This document shows positions 27,658 through 36,956 of a DNA stretch of 64,000 bases, one piece after another. Origin of the DNA: an uncultured Clostridia bacterium. Its GTDB lineage: Bacteria > Bacillota > Clostridia > Christensenellales > Aristaeellaceae. Under the pieces are notes generated by a model. That model made no database searches and had not been told where the DNA came from. It saw only the letters and a list, made by a program, of their open reading frames with translations. Both the position numbers and the translations under genes were made by a program. Each line of letters begins with the position of its first letter. Position 1 is the stretch's first letter. The stretch spans positions 62,001 to 126,000 of the forward strand of contig CAMVEB010000007.1 of the NCBI GenBank assembly GCA_947166385.1, given 5' to 3'.

Positions 27658-29148
27658 TCAGTGGTTCACCCAGTTCAGGCTTCTCTCTACAGCCCGGTGC
27701 CAGCCACCCATCTCCAGCAGACGGGTGGCTTCGTCCATCTTTGGGGTGAATTCCAGGTCTTTTTTCCATACCCTGGCCGTTTCTTCCAGGCTGCCGTATA
27801 CCCCGGCGCCAAGGCCGGCCAGCAGTGCGGCGCCCAGTGCCGTCGTTTCCAGCACTTTGGGACGCACAACGGGGATTCCGCTGATATCCGCCTGGAACTG
27901 CATCAGGAATCCGTTGGCGCTGGCGCCGCCGTCCACCTGCAGCTGTTCCGGCTGATGCCCGGCATCCTTCCCCATCGCCTCCATCAGGTCGGCACTCTGA
28001 TAGGCAATCGCTTCCAGCGCTGCCCGCACGATCTGGGGTCGTCCCGTACCCCGGGTCATTCCCACCAGGGTTCCCCGGCTGTACATATCCCACCACGGCG
28101 CGCCCAGGCCTGTAAAAGCCGGCACCAGATATACTCCGCCCGTTCCGGTGATGGACTGGGCCAGCGCTTCGGTTTCCGACGCGTGGGAGATAATCTTCAG
28201 CTCATCCCGCAGCCACTGGATCGTAGCGCCGCCCATAAACACGCTGCCTTCCAGCGCATAGGTGGGCTTTCCGCCGATTCTCCACGCCATCGTGGTCAGC
28301 AGGCCGTTCCGGCTCATCACCGGCTGATCGCCGGTATTCATGAGCATGAAGCAGCCTGTACCATAGGTGTTCTTGATGCTTCCGACCCGCAGGCACGCCT
28401 GGCCGAACAGGCTGGCGTGCTGATCGCCCGCCATGGCTGTCACCGGGATCCGGCGTCCGAGGATTGCGGGATCCAGCACCCCGATCGGCCCGGCCGTATC
28501 GACAACCCGGGGCAGGCAGGCTTTCGGAATGCCCAGCAGCTTCAGCAGATCCTCATCCCAGTCCTGGGTGTGCAGGTTGAACAGCATCGTCCGTCCGGCA
28601 TTCGTCGCGTCCGTCACATGGGGGCGGTCCTCCAGCAGATTCCAGCACAGGAAGCTGTCCGCCGTGCCAAAGCACAGGTCGCCCTGTTCCGCCTTATCCC
28701 GCAGGTTATAATAGTCCAGCATCCATTTCAGCTTCGTTCCGGAAAAATAGGCATCCGGCACCAGACCGGTCTTTTCCCGGATCATATCCCCATGGCCGCC
28801 CCGAACCAGCTCATCCACCATCGGTGCGGTTCGCCGGCACTGCCAGACAATCGCGTTTCCAACGCTTTCCCCGGTCTTCCGGTCCCAGAGGAAAGTCGTT
28901 TCCCGCTGGTTGGTAATCCCGATGGCCGCGATATCGGCGGGATTGATGTCTGCCAGCCGGACGGCTTCCCGCAGGGAAGCTACCTGGGTATCCAGGATAT
29001 CCCGCGGATCATGCTCCACCCAGCCCGGTTTCGGATAATGCTGGGGAAATTCCCGGTTGAAAGAGGACACCACCTGTCCGTCCCCTGTAAAGATCACAGC
29101 CCGGGAACTCGTCGTTCCCTGATCCAGTGCCGCCAGATAAACTGCCAT
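27658..29148 (-). CDS. glpK: Glycerol kinase
   Basis: Phosphorylates glycerol to glycerol 3-phosphate. 496 residues, a complete FGGY kinase: ALDQGTTSSRAVIF (phosphate-binding 1), NQRETTFLWDRKTG, GTADSFLCWNL, the ATP-binding VDGGASANGFLMQFQADI. The His used by PTS phosphorylation in many Gram-positive GlpK proteins lies in a loop near residue 230; here that region is NLHTQDWDEDLL, so a His is present but its role is not proven. GGAGG precedes the ATG. No glpF or glycerol-3-phosphate oxidase/dehydrogenase is adjacent. Confidence 0.96.
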   Translation of the reverse strand: MAVYLAALDQGTTSSRAVIFTGDGQVVSSFNREFPQHYPKPGWVEHDPRDILDTQVASLREAVRLADINPADIAAIGITNQRETTFLWDRKTGESVGNAIVWQCRRTAPMVDELVRGGHGDMIREKTGLVPDAYFSGTKLKWMLDYYNLRDKAEQGDLCFGTADSFLCWNLLEDRPHVTDATNAGRTMLFNLHTQDWDEDLLKLLGIPKACLPRVVDTAGPIGVLDPAILGRRIPVTAMAGDQHASLFGQACLRVGSIKNTYGTGCFMLMNTGDQPVMSRNGLLTTMAWRIGGKPTYALEGSVFMGGATIQWLRDELKIISHASETEALAQSITGTGGVYLVPAFTGLGAPWWDMYSRGTLVGMTRGTGRPQIVRAALEAIAYQSADLMEAMGKDAGHQPEQLQVDGGASANGFLMQFQADISGIPVVRPKVLETTALGAALLAGLGAGVYGSLEETARVWKKDLEFTPKMDEATRLLEMGGWHRAVERSLNWVNH

Positions 29149-29179
29149 ATGAATCCTCCTGCTTTCGGATACGTTCTGA

Positions 29180-32125
29180 TCAGTGAATATTGATACAGTA
29201 GATAAATTCCGTCCCTTTGCCGGTGGTGCCGATGACCATCAGGTTGTTATACGCCGCGGGGGACGCGGAAATCTCCCCGTCCACATGCAGTTCATTCACC
29301 GTCTTCCCTGTCAGTCCTTCCACCAGCAGGATGGTCCCATCCTCCGCACACTGGATGATCCATCCTTTCCCGCCTTTGTCATATACGGCCATCGGGGAGG
29401 ATTCGCTGCGGCTGCTCAGCGCTTTCGCCCAGCGGATCCGGCCGTTCTCCTTTTCCAGCGCCACCAGGGCCGCCTGGGTCTCTTCCCCGACGCCCAATGA
29501 CTGCCGGCCTTCCTCGTTCAGCCCGGTCACCGTGAAATACACCAGGTCGCGCAGGTCATGCTCCCCGATGACCGGAGAAGCCTTGACACCGACATCCTTC
29601 TTCTTTTTCGTATCCTTCTGGACGCCGATTTCCACCGTCCACAGTTCTTTGCCGGTCATGGCATTGTATTTCCGGATCTGCGCATTGCCCTTCTTCCGGT
29701 TCATCAGCATATTGCCGGTATAGAGATCCAGATCCCTGCTTTCCGTCAGATCCAGCGCGACGGCGGCCATCACCGCATCCCCGGTATCCACCGCCCATAT
29801 CGGTTTCAGGAAATTGGTATCCACGCAGCGCAGGATCCCGCCCATATCCGCGTAGAACACATAACGGTTGTAGGCAGCCGGGGAAGATTCCACCGCCGTC
29901 AGCGCTTTGTTCTTCTTCTGCCCCTTTGCCAGGGAATACATGACCACGGTGGACGGGCTTGTCTTCAGGCTGCCCAGTTTGTAGTCAAATACGGTGTTCA
30001 GGCTCGTCAGGTACAGCATGCCGTTGGTTCCGGCCGTGATCACGGTATCGCTGGTTCGGTCGATCAGGGCAGATGTCTCAAAGCTTCCCTGATTATTCGG
30101 CGCGCGGTGCATTTTCCCGTCCAGCCCGTCGATCATATTCATTTCCTTCTGGGTATAGAGATTATACTGCCGGAGCCCGATCTTGCCCGTCTTGACCTTC
30201 ATCTTCCGGGCAAACTGACCCACATTCAGATAGGGATATCCGGAGGAATGCAGGCTGGGGGTGCCCTTCATGGGATACCCCAGGTTGATCGCATTGCGGG
30301 TCAGCTCCCCGTCCTCCAGATCCAGGAAACGGATCACTCCGTCCATTCCGGCTATGATCACCTCGTACAGCGGGGCTTTCTTCTGCTTATCCGCGTCGAT
30401 ATTGGTTTTTTCCCGGATTTCCTTGCTCCAGCGCGTAATCACCGGCTGGCCGGTCCATTCGTAGCCGTAATAGGTCACATTGGCGCCGCGGACGCTTCCG
30501 GCCTCCTTCTGCCAGAGCACCTTCAGCCCGTCAGCCGACATCACGTGGCCAATGGCCGAATTGGTCCGGAACGCATTGCCGCGGAATGTCATGACGCCAA
30601 TCTGCTGAAGGGTATAATCCCATCCGTCCGGCATATGGATCAGTTCCTTTGCCGGCCGGACATAATCCTTTTCCTTTTTGGACCCGCTGTAGACCACCGT
30701 CTGGGCAATCAGCCGTGCCGGATCGCTGTCCGGCACCGCTTCCGCCACCAGTGGCGGGGTTGCGGTCGGCTCCGGGGTCGCCGTCGGTTCCGGTGTGGGC
30801 GTCGGGGTCGGTGCCTGAGGCGTCACGGTTTCCGCCGGCTCCTCCGTCATATCCTCCGGTTCTGTCCCTTCCGGATCCGTTTCTGCCGGGATTTCCTCCT
30901 CAGGGTCCTCCGGATCGGTTTCCGCCGGATCTTCCTCCCCGGAATCTTCCGGATCGGTTTCCGCCGGGTCTTCCTCCCCGGTATCTTCCGGATTGGTTTC
31001 CGCCGGGTCTTCCGAATCCTCCGGCAGCTCCGTTGCCTCCGGATTCTCCTTCTCTTCCTTCTCCGTCAGCGGTTCCGGCGTTTCCTCTTCATCCGGCATC
31101 AGTGTTTCCATCGCCCGGACGCCCGGTTCTTCCGTTTCGCCGATCTCCAGGATTTCCTCCCCGATAGTCTTCCAGTCCCCGTCGTCCTGCCGCGCCTCCA
31201 GCTGAACCTTCCCGGTATACGGGCTTTCCACCTTCAGCGTCAGGGTCCACACATTATTCTCCGCGTTTTCCGCGATCTTGGGGTTTGACCGGAGAGGAGT
31301 CTTGTTCCTGTCCAGCAGCCGCAGCGCCGTCACATCCTTGCCCGCAATGACGGTGAACAGCACGTTTGTCGGCGGGGTGACGCCGCGGTTCCCCACGACA
31401 GAGAATTCCTCGATCTCGATCGGGTTCTTCCTGTTCATGAAGGATTTTGCCGGTTCCCCGACTTTCCGGGCGATCTCCGCCGCCCGTTTCCGCAGGGAAT
31501 GTTCCTCCGGCAGGGCATTGATGACCGCCAGCACCGCGCCGGCCAGGATCAGCAGCAGCGCGATCGTCCACAGCACCGGATGCTTTTTTGCCGGCTTCCC
31601 GGCCGGGGGCGGCGACGGCTTATTCCGGGACGGCTGGAAACGGTATTCCCCTTCCTGCCTGACCGGACGCTGCTGCAGCCGGGTCCGCTTGAGCTGGTTC
31701 ATCTGCGTCGCCTGCTCCGGCAGACCGCCCATCGGTCCGTTGCTTTCACTCATCCGCCCGGGCGCATAGCCGATCTGAATCTGCGTTGTATTCTGGGGAA
31801 CTTCCTCCCCGTTTTTAACCGGTCCGGAGACCCCGGGTCTTTTCGGTACGGCCGGCCGCTCCGCCCTGTTCACCGGAGGACGGCGCACCGGTTCCGGCGG
31901 GCGCGTTCCCGGTCGCCGTGCGGCGATCGCGTTCACCGCCCCGTACGGGGACGCGCTCATCCGCCGCGCTTCCGGCGGAATCCGGCTGTCCGCCCGCTGC
32001 GGTATCGCGCCGTCACCTTCCGCGGAAACCTGCGGCGGTTCTTCGTTTCTTTCCGGTTCTGTTATCTCTTCTTCGGATTCCGACCGCCTGCGGCGCCGGA
32101 TCATCTCTCTGTTCTCTTCACTCAA
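29180..32125 (-). CDS. Membrane-anchored beta-propeller (PQQ-like) protein with a long acidic linker
   Basis: 981 residues, function unknown. Layout: a Pro/Arg-rich cytoplasmic part (1-175), one membrane helix (VLWTIALLLILAGAVLAVIN, about 180-200), an extracellular beta domain (about 225-330), a low-complexity Glu/Asp/Thr/Pro linker (about 335-470) with near-repeats of EDPAETDPED, and a C-terminal propeller (about 500-980) with recurring blades such as ASPAAYNNLMVIGTTG and SSPAAYNRYVFYADMG. Such propellers usually bind partners or sense extracellular ligands; no PQQ-enzyme catalytic residues are claimed. The start is TTG at 32125 with AAGGAG 10 nt upstream. Lies 31 nt before glpK on the same strand. 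Confidence 0.75.
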   Translation of the reverse strand: MSEENREMIRRRRRSESEEEITEPERNEEPPQVSAEGDGAIPQRADSRIPPEARRMSASPYGAVNAIAARRPGTRPPEPVRRPPVNRAERPAVPKRPGVSGPVKNGEEVPQNTTQIQIGYAPGRMSESNGPMGGLPEQATQMNQLKRTRLQQRPVRQEGEYRFQPSRNKPSPPPAGKPAKKHPVLWTIALLLILAGAVLAVINALPEEHSLRKRAAEIARKVGEPAKSFMNRKNPIEIEEFSVVGNRGVTPPTNVLFTVIAGKDVTALRLLDRNKTPLRSNPKIAENAENNVWTLTLKVESPYTGKVQLEARQDDGDWKTIGEEILEIGETEEPGVRAMETLMPDEEETPEPLTEKEEKENPEATELPEDSEDPAETNPEDTGEEDPAETDPEDSGEEDPAETDPEDPEEEIPAETDPEGTEPEDMTEEPAETVTPQAPTPTPTPEPTATPEPTATPPLVAEAVPDSDPARLIAQTVVYSGSKKEKDYVRPAKELIHMPDGWDYTLQQIGVMTFRGNAFRTNSAIGHVMSADGLKVLWQKEAGSVRGANVTYYGYEWTGQPVITRWSKEIREKTNIDADKQKKAPLYEVIIAGMDGVIRFLDLEDGELTRNAINLGYPMKGTPSLHSSGYPYLNVGQFARKMKVKTGKIGLRQYNLYTQKEMNMIDGLDGKMHRAPNNQGSFETSALIDRTSDTVITAGTNGMLYLTSLNTVFDYKLGSLKTSPSTVVMYSLAKGQKKNKALTAVESSPAAYNRYVFYADMGGILRCVDTNFLKPIWAVDTGDAVMAAVALDLTESRDLDLYTGNMLMNRKKGNAQIRKYNAMTGKELWTVEIGVQKDTKKKKDVGVKASPVIGEHDLRDLVYFTVTGLNEEGRQSLGVGEETQAALVALEKENGRIRWAKALSSRSESSPMAVYDKGGKGWIIQCAEDGTILLVEGLTGKTVNELHVDGEISASPAAYNNLMVIGTTGKGTEFIYCINIH

Positions 32126-32301
32126 AACGCTGAATCTCCTTTGCGTTCACACGGGAACCGCGGCCGTTTTCTGACGGCACGGCGCCCGCCGGATACAGAA
32201 ATACAGATTATATTATACCGGAATTATGCTCCGATCTCAAGCATTTGCACTTTTTCTCTCCCGGTTCTATAATGAACCATCCTGCCTGTGCCGGAGGTTT
32301 T

Positions 32302-33174
32302 ATGAACTGTAACCTTTGTCCCCGCATGTGCGGCGCGCGCCGCAGCATCCGTCCCGGGTTCTGCGGCCTCGGAGAAGAAATGGTGATTGCCCGGATTGCT
32401 CCCCACCTGTGGGAGGAACCTCCTGTTTCCGGCACCCACGGAACCGGCGCTGTCTTTTTCTCCGGCTGCACGCTCCGCTGCGTCTACTGCCAGAATGGGG
32501 AGATTTCCCACACCGGTGCGGGAAAGGTTTTCTCTCCCCTGGAGCTGTCCGAAGCGCTGAAGCGCCTGACGGACCTGGGCATGCAGACCATTTCCTTCAT
32601 CACCGGCACCCCTTTCGTCCCCCGGATCCTCGATGCCCTGTCCCTCTGGCGGCCCCCGCTGCCCCTGGTCTGGAATACCTCGGGATACGAGCGGGTGGAA
32701 ACCCTGCGCATGCTGGAAGGCGCCGTCGACGTCTACCTGCCGGATCTCAAGCATTTTTCCTCCCGCATGGGGCAGTTGTGCGCCAGGGCTCCGGATTATT
32801 TCGAAGCCGCCTCCGCCGCCATCCGGGAAATGTGCCGCCAGACAGGCCCCTGCCGGTATGACGATCAGGGCATCATGACCCGGGGGGTGCTGGTCCGCCA
32901 CCTGATTCTTCCCGGCCTCACCGGGGAAAGCATGAAACTGCTCACCTGGATCCGGGATGAGCTGCCCGCCGGCACACCGGTCAGCCTGATGCGCCAGTAC
33001 ATCCCCTGCAACCATGTCTCCGTTCCCGGGCTGGACCGCCGGATTACGGAGAAGGAATACCGGCGGGTACGGGACCATATGCAGTTGCTTGGGCTTCCCG
33101 GCTTCCTGCAGGAGCCCGACTCCGCCGACGCCGGATTTATCCCGGTTTTCAATCAGAAGGAAAGCTTTGTGTAA
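32302..33174 (+). CDS. PflX-type radical SAM protein
   Basis: 290-residue member of the uncharacterised branch related to pyruvate formate-lyase activating enzymes. The cluster motif is SGCTLRCVYCQN (CxxxCxxC), and two extra N-terminal Cys pairs (CNLCPRMCGARR, then FCGLG) suggest an auxiliary metal site. A glycyl-radical partner is not encoded nearby. ATG 32302 follows GGAGG by 6 nt; the frame extends to 32245 without support. The stop codon lies inside the first unit of an 18-bp tandem repeat (33160-33232), so the last four residues ESFV are repeat-derived. A terminator follows. Confidence 0.88.
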   Translation: MNCNLCPRMCGARRSIRPGFCGLGEEMVIARIAPHLWEEPPVSGTHGTGAVFFSGCTLRCVYCQNGEISHTGAGKVFSPLELSEALKRLTDLGMQTISFITGTPFVPRILDALSLWRPPLPLVWNTSGYERVETLRMLEGAVDVYLPDLKHFSSRMGQLCARAPDYFEAASAAIREMCRQTGPCRYDDQGIMTRGVLVRHLILPGLTGESMKLLTWIRDELPAGTPVSLMRQYIPCNHVSVPGLDRRITEKEYRRVRDHMQLLGLPGFLQEPDSADAGFIPVFNQKESFV

Positions 33175-33232
33175 GAAAGAAAGCTTTGTGTCAAAAGAAA
33201 GCTTTGTGTCAAAAGAAAGCTTTGTGTCAAAA
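33160..33232 (+). repeat. Four tandem units of an 18-19 bp repeat across a stop codon
   Basis: Units GAAAGCTTTGTGTCAAAA at 33179, 33197 and 33215 are identical over 18 bp; the first unit (33160-33178) is a 19-bp variant with AAGAAA after GTGT, which creates the TAA stop of the PflX-type gene at 33172-33174. The other units stay open in that frame region. Confidence 0.9.
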
Positions 33233-33259
33233 GGAGGAAGCAACCGCTTCCCCCTTTTT
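33233..33259 (+). terminator. Rho-independent terminator after the PflX-type gene
   Basis: A 9-bp stem with one mismatch (33233-33241 with 33246-33254) and a 4-nt loop, followed by five T residues. Confidence 0.8.
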
Positions 33260-33266
33260 CCGTATC

Positions 33267-34154
33267 TTATTTTCCAACCTTCGGCACGTGGTATTCCACG
33301 CCCTGGTCGTATATCACCGTTTCAGGCGGGGTCTCCAGCTCCTCCGGATGATCCATCAGATGCATGACATCCGCGAAAAACGCCGCGTAATGGGCGCCGG
33401 AGCAGATCCGTTCATCCGCGGTCAGCCCCAGCGGCAGCCACCGGCGCATCCGGGTTTTCCCGTCCGGTTCCACAAAGGCCTCCTTCAGGATGCTGCCCAT
33501 CCCGATAAACAGGCCGACATTGCCGAAATTGTAAATATGGTGCAGAGGATGGTGCAGGCCGATGGACCCGTTGTTGGTGATAAACATGCCGCTGTAGAAA
33601 GGCAGCTCCCGCATCAGGATACCCGGAGCCAGGCCGTACCGGTCCAGCAGCCTCACCAGGGCCACCAGGAAGGTGGCCACCCCGGGAATCGCCAGCACCG
33701 CCGAAGCCAGCTTGATGACAAAGTCTCCGTCCTCCGTTGCCCTGGCTTTTTCCACCGCGTCATTCATCCGGTCCCGGACATCGAAAAGCGTGTCCGTCAG
33801 ATCAAAGCAGATCCGCGCCGCCGTTTCGTTGCTGTTTGAGTCCTGCGGATCCTTTAGGATCGTATAGGATACAGAGCAGTTGTTCCGGGCATAGTACTGC
33901 TTGTTGAAAATGAACCGGTTTATTTCCGGGTGCCGGCTGACCGACCGTACATAGGAGGCCACGATAATCTGCATGAAGGTGATCTTTTCGCCTTCCCTGC
34001 CCTTCGCTGCGATATAGCGGTTCAGTTTTTCAAAATCCAGCTTGTGCTCCAGAAAAACCTGAGCATCGCAGCGCATCGGCATCAGGTAGGGGGTAATCCG
34101 CACGATAGGATCCACATTCTTCAGTCTTCTCCCATCCGGCCGGAAACCAAACAT
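33267..34154 (-). CDS. Stand-alone 2-oxoacid dehydrogenase E2-like acyltransferase domain, catalytic residues replaced
   Basis: 295 residues resembling only the catalytic domain of E2/chloramphenicol acetyltransferase proteins, with no lipoyl or peripheral-subunit-binding domain. Recognisable segments are ITFMQIIVASYVRSVSRHPEINRF near the start and the C-terminal LPLGLTADERICSGAHYAAFF, which aligns with the E2 block LxLxxDHRxxDGxxxAxF. In that block the catalytic His is Glu and the Asp of DG is Ser, so normal acyl transfer to CoA is unlikely. It sits 41 nt after divIVA at the end of the purR-sepF operon; no E1 or E3 gene is near. Possible regulatory or lipid-binding role, unproven. Confidence 0.75.
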   Translation of the reverse strand: MFGFRPDGRRLKNVDPIVRITPYLMPMRCDAQVFLEHKLDFEKLNRYIAAKGREGEKITFMQIIVASYVRSVSRHPEINRFIFNKQYYARNNCSVSYTILKDPQDSNSNETAARICFDLTDTLFDVRDRMNDAVEKARATEDGDFVIKLASAVLAIPGVATFLVALVRLLDRYGLAPGILMRELPFYSGMFITNNGSIGLHHPLHHIYNFGNVGLFIGMGSILKEAFVEPDGKTRMRRWLPLGLTADERICSGAHYAAFFADVMHLMDHPEELETPPETVIYDQGVEYHVPKVGK

Positions 34155-34195
34155 CAGCTATTCCTCCTCTGCGATATCCGTTCTGAATCCCCTGT

Positions 34196-34663
34196 TCAGA
34201 ACAGATCGGAAGCCTTGTCCAGCGCTTCCTGCTGCGCCTGCAGCAGCTGCTCAAACTTCGCGCGGTAATCCGCGGCTGTCTGTTTCAGCGCCGCCACTTC
34301 CTTTTCCAGGGCTTTCCGCTCCTCCGCCAGGCCGTTCAGGCGCTCTGTGGCTTCATTCTCCGCCTTGGCCCGGATCGCCTCCGCGTCCTCCTTCGCCTTG
34401 CGGATGGTCTCCTCCTTCACCTGGACAGCCATCGTCAGCACTTCCCGGAAACTCTGCTCGCTTTCCGCACTGACAGGGGAAGCCGGCGTTTCCGCGGGAC
34501 GGAGTACCGTGTTCTTCTGCTTCAGGTCCATGATCTCGTTTTCCATCCGCTCCATTTCGTCGCAGATATCATCGAGAAAATCATCGACTTCCTTCTGGTC
34601 GTATCCTTTGGATGCAAAGGAAAACTGTTTGCGGGAAATCAGGTCCACCGTGATCTTTTCCAT
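34196..34663 (-). CDS. divIVA: DivIVA-domain protein
   Basis: 155 residues. N-terminal lipid-binding DivIVA domain (ISRKQFSFASKGYDQKEVDDFLDDI), then a long coiled coil with a central linker rich in Ala/Pro/Ser (about 55-70). Recognises curved membrane at poles and septa and recruits partners. In many Bacillota it ends the ylm/sepF cluster, and here it follows sepF by 26 nt. GpsB is shorter, so DivIVA is the better name. Confidence 0.9.
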   Translation of the reverse strand: MEKITVDLISRKQFSFASKGYDQKEVDDFLDDICDEMERMENEIMDLKQKNTVLRPAETPASPVSAESEQSFREVLTMAVQVKEETIRKAKEDAEAIRAKAENEATERLNGLAEERKALEKEVAALKQTAADYRAKFEQLLQAQQEALDKASDLF

Positions 34664-34689
34664 CTCTGTGCTTCTCCTTTCCTGTTCCG

Positions 34690-35637
34690 TCAGTATCCGT
34701 ATCCGCCGAAGCGCGCGTAGTCTCCGGCTGCCACCGGCATCGTGCCGGTATAGGGATTATAGTTTTGCAGTTCGCCGTTCACGGCGGCGTTCCATTCCGT
34801 GGCATTGCGCCCGCTGCGGCGCTCCCGCCGGTATTCCCCGGGCGCTTCCTGCGGCTGAACCGGCGCTGCCGCTGCGTACACCGGGGGCCGCACCTGCACC
34901 GGTACTTCCTCCGGCAGGATCTTCACATTCTCCGGCGCGATCAGCACCAGCCGGCCGCCCATCAGCATCCGCACGCTGCATCCCAGTGTGAAAGCCGCTC
35001 CCGCCAGCATATCCTGGCAGCGCATGCTCTCGCCTTCATTGGCGATAGCGTCCAGGGTCACAATCAGCGTTTCCCCGTTCTTCATGCACTCAATCGCTTC
35101 ATAGCAGCTTTTCAGCCCGGTCATGGTCATGACATGCTCGATATGGCTGAAGGAGGACGCGCTGCTTTCCGGCATCATACCTGGCATATAGGAGATATTA
35201 TCCCGCTGCGCTGTCTCCTCCCGGGGCGGGAACCAGCCTCTGCCCGGCCGGGCCGCCTGGGCCGCGGAAGTGCTGTAAGCAGTCTGCTGCCCCTGTGCGG
35301 TCTGCTGGGCATAATTCTCACGGGACTGCCAGGCCGTCTGCTGGCCGTACGCCGTTTGCTGGCCGTATGCTGTCTGCTGCCCGTACGTCGTTTGCTGGCC
35401 GTAGGCTGTTCCTCCCATATCATATCCGGAGGACGGAGGATTCATCCCCGTGAATCCCGTATGCACATAGGTCATCGGCTGCTGGGGTTCTTGCCCGCGG
35501 GCGGTTTCCTCGTTTGCTTTCGTCCGTTTTTTAACCGGGCGGTAGCAGCTGGTCCCCCCGTCCGGCCGGTTGGTTGCGTCTCCCGGTTTCCGGGAAAAGC
35601 CCTTCAGCAGCCTGTCTTTCCACTCGTTCAGTTTCAT
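34690..35637 (-). CDS. sepF: Cell-division protein SepF with a repeat-rich N-terminal linker
   Basis: SepF tethers FtsZ to the membrane and curves its filaments. 315 residues, about twice the usual 150. N-terminal amphipathic start (MKLNEWKDRLLKGFSRKP, membrane-binding), then a linker (about 20-160) containing repeated AYGQQT units and Gln/Thr/Tyr-rich sequence, then the SepF core (about 175-255; CYEAIECMKNGETLIVTLDAI, MLAGAAFTLGCSVRML). A C-terminal tail of about 60 residues follows. ATG 35637 has GGAGAG upstream; the frame to 35919 overlaps the upstream gene and is rejected. Confidence 0.9.
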   Translation of the reverse strand: MKLNEWKDRLLKGFSRKPGDATNRPDGGTSCYRPVKKRTKANEETARGQEPQQPMTYVHTGFTGMNPPSSGYDMGGTAYGQQTTYGQQTAYGQQTAYGQQTAWQSRENYAQQTAQGQQTAYSTSAAQAARPGRGWFPPREETAQRDNISYMPGMMPESSASSFSHIEHVMTMTGLKSCYEAIECMKNGETLIVTLDAIANEGESMRCQDMLAGAAFTLGCSVRMLMGGRLVLIAPENVKILPEEVPVQVRPPVYAAAAPVQPQEAPGEYRRERRSGRNATEWNAAVNGELQNYNPYTGTMPVAAGDYARFGGYGY

Positions 35638-35662
35638 GTTCCGTCTCTCCCTTTGTTTTCCG

Positions 35663-36910
35663 TCAGAACAGCCGGACGGTCTGCCCCTCAAAGAGCACGC
35701 CCTGCTGGATCGCTGCGATAAAGACCCGTCCGTTCCGGTTGTCCAGAATATTGACCGGAATAAACCATTCGTAGTTTCCGTCCACCACCACCACACCGGG
35801 CATATTGTCCTGTGTGTAGATGGCCCGCGCCGGCACCGACAGGCTGGAGACGCTGTCCCCCAGGATGCCCGTGCATGTCCGCACGTATAATACCGGAGTA
35901 ATATCATGATCCGGCACATCCACCATCAGGCGGACCAGCAGTTCGCCGCCGGTCCGGGTGAAGCTGGATACCATCGCCCGAACGGTCGTATCCTTGAAGT
36001 TTTCCAGCCGGAGGTCATACATTTCGCCCTCCACCGGATTCCAGGTCCGGTCCTGGATCAGCATCAGCACAAACCAGCGTTTTTCGTCCACCGTACGGTA
36101 GATCGTGGTCTTGCCCTTATGGCTGACCCCGGCATCCGGCTTCTTCCCGTTGATCATCGCCCGCACTTCCGCCGGGGTGAATTCCTCATAGTTGGAAGGC
36201 TTCAGGCCGTATTCATATCCGTCGGAATAGAAGCTGACCACCGCGCTGTCCTGTACAGCCACATACTGCTTGGTCCAGCTGCTGATCCGCTGCAGCTGGC
36301 TTTGCTCATCGTCATACAGCCGGATCATTCGCTGGTCCTTGCTGTATTTATCCTTCAGGTACATCTGCCGGGCCTGGATGGCTGCTTTCAGCAGTTTCTC
36401 CTGATTGCTCATGTTGCCCCTCGCCCCGGCAATGATCTCCCGTTCCTCCCGGGCCCGGGTCATGACTTCGGATTCCAGCTTTTCCATCCATGAGTCCGTA
36501 TAGATTTCGGACTTCAGCAGCTTCATCTGGTATTCCTTGATCTGGTCCCTGTATTCCTGCAGCGTCGCCAGCTCGCGCGTGGAGAAACCCGAGGAATAGA
36601 CATTGCAGATGGTCGTTCCCCGGTAAACCGTGGTTCCTTCTTCCGCCACATAGTCAACACTGCTGACGCCTTCCGCGTCATAGGGAACCTCGTCCCGGAC
36701 AATCAGGCATTCCCCCCGGTAGCGGGATCCGATCGTATCGGCGGTAATCGTCGCGTACCGCTCCGGCTCCGGCGCCATGGCCGTCACCAGATACCAGACC
36801 GCAAACGCCAGCGTCGCCACGATCAGCATGATCTGCGGAACGCTCATCCGCTTCTTTTCCTGCGGCGGTTCCTGCTGAGCCGGCGGCATCGGCGGCGTCA
36901 TCTGATACAT
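35663..36910 (-). CDS. Membrane-anchored HlyD-like protein of the sepF cluster
   Basis: 415 residues. Short Pro/Gln-rich cytoplasmic N-terminus, one membrane helix (VPQIMLIVATLAFAVWYLVT, about 25-45), a barrel-like segment (GECLIVRDEVPYDAEGVSS ... EEGTTVYRGTTIC) split by a coiled coil (about 130-230), and a C-terminal beta domain. This matches the HlyD-family proteins found just before sepF in clostridial genomes, where no efflux pump is linked; a division or envelope role is inferred from position. ATG 36910 follows GGGGG; the frame to 37003 overlaps purR and is rejected. 25 nt before sepF. Confidence 0.78.
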   Translation of the reverse strand: MYQMTPPMPPAQQEPPQEKKRMSVPQIMLIVATLAFAVWYLVTAMAPEPERYATITADTIGSRYRGECLIVRDEVPYDAEGVSSVDYVAEEGTTVYRGTTICNVYSSGFSTRELATLQEYRDQIKEYQMKLLKSEIYTDSWMEKLESEVMTRAREEREIIAGARGNMSNQEKLLKAAIQARQMYLKDKYSKDQRMIRLYDDEQSQLQRISSWTKQYVAVQDSAVVSFYSDGYEYGLKPSNYEEFTPAEVRAMINGKKPDAGVSHKGKTTIYRTVDEKRWFVLMLIQDRTWNPVEGEMYDLRLENFKDTTVRAMVSSFTRTGGELLVRLMVDVPDHDITPVLYVRTCTGILGDSVSSLSVPARAIYTQDNMPGVVVVDGNYEWFIPVNILDNRNGRVFIAAIQQGVLFEGQTVRLF

Positions 36911-36956
36911 TCCCGGACCCCCTTCCCGAAAATCTGAACATATTATGATATCATAT

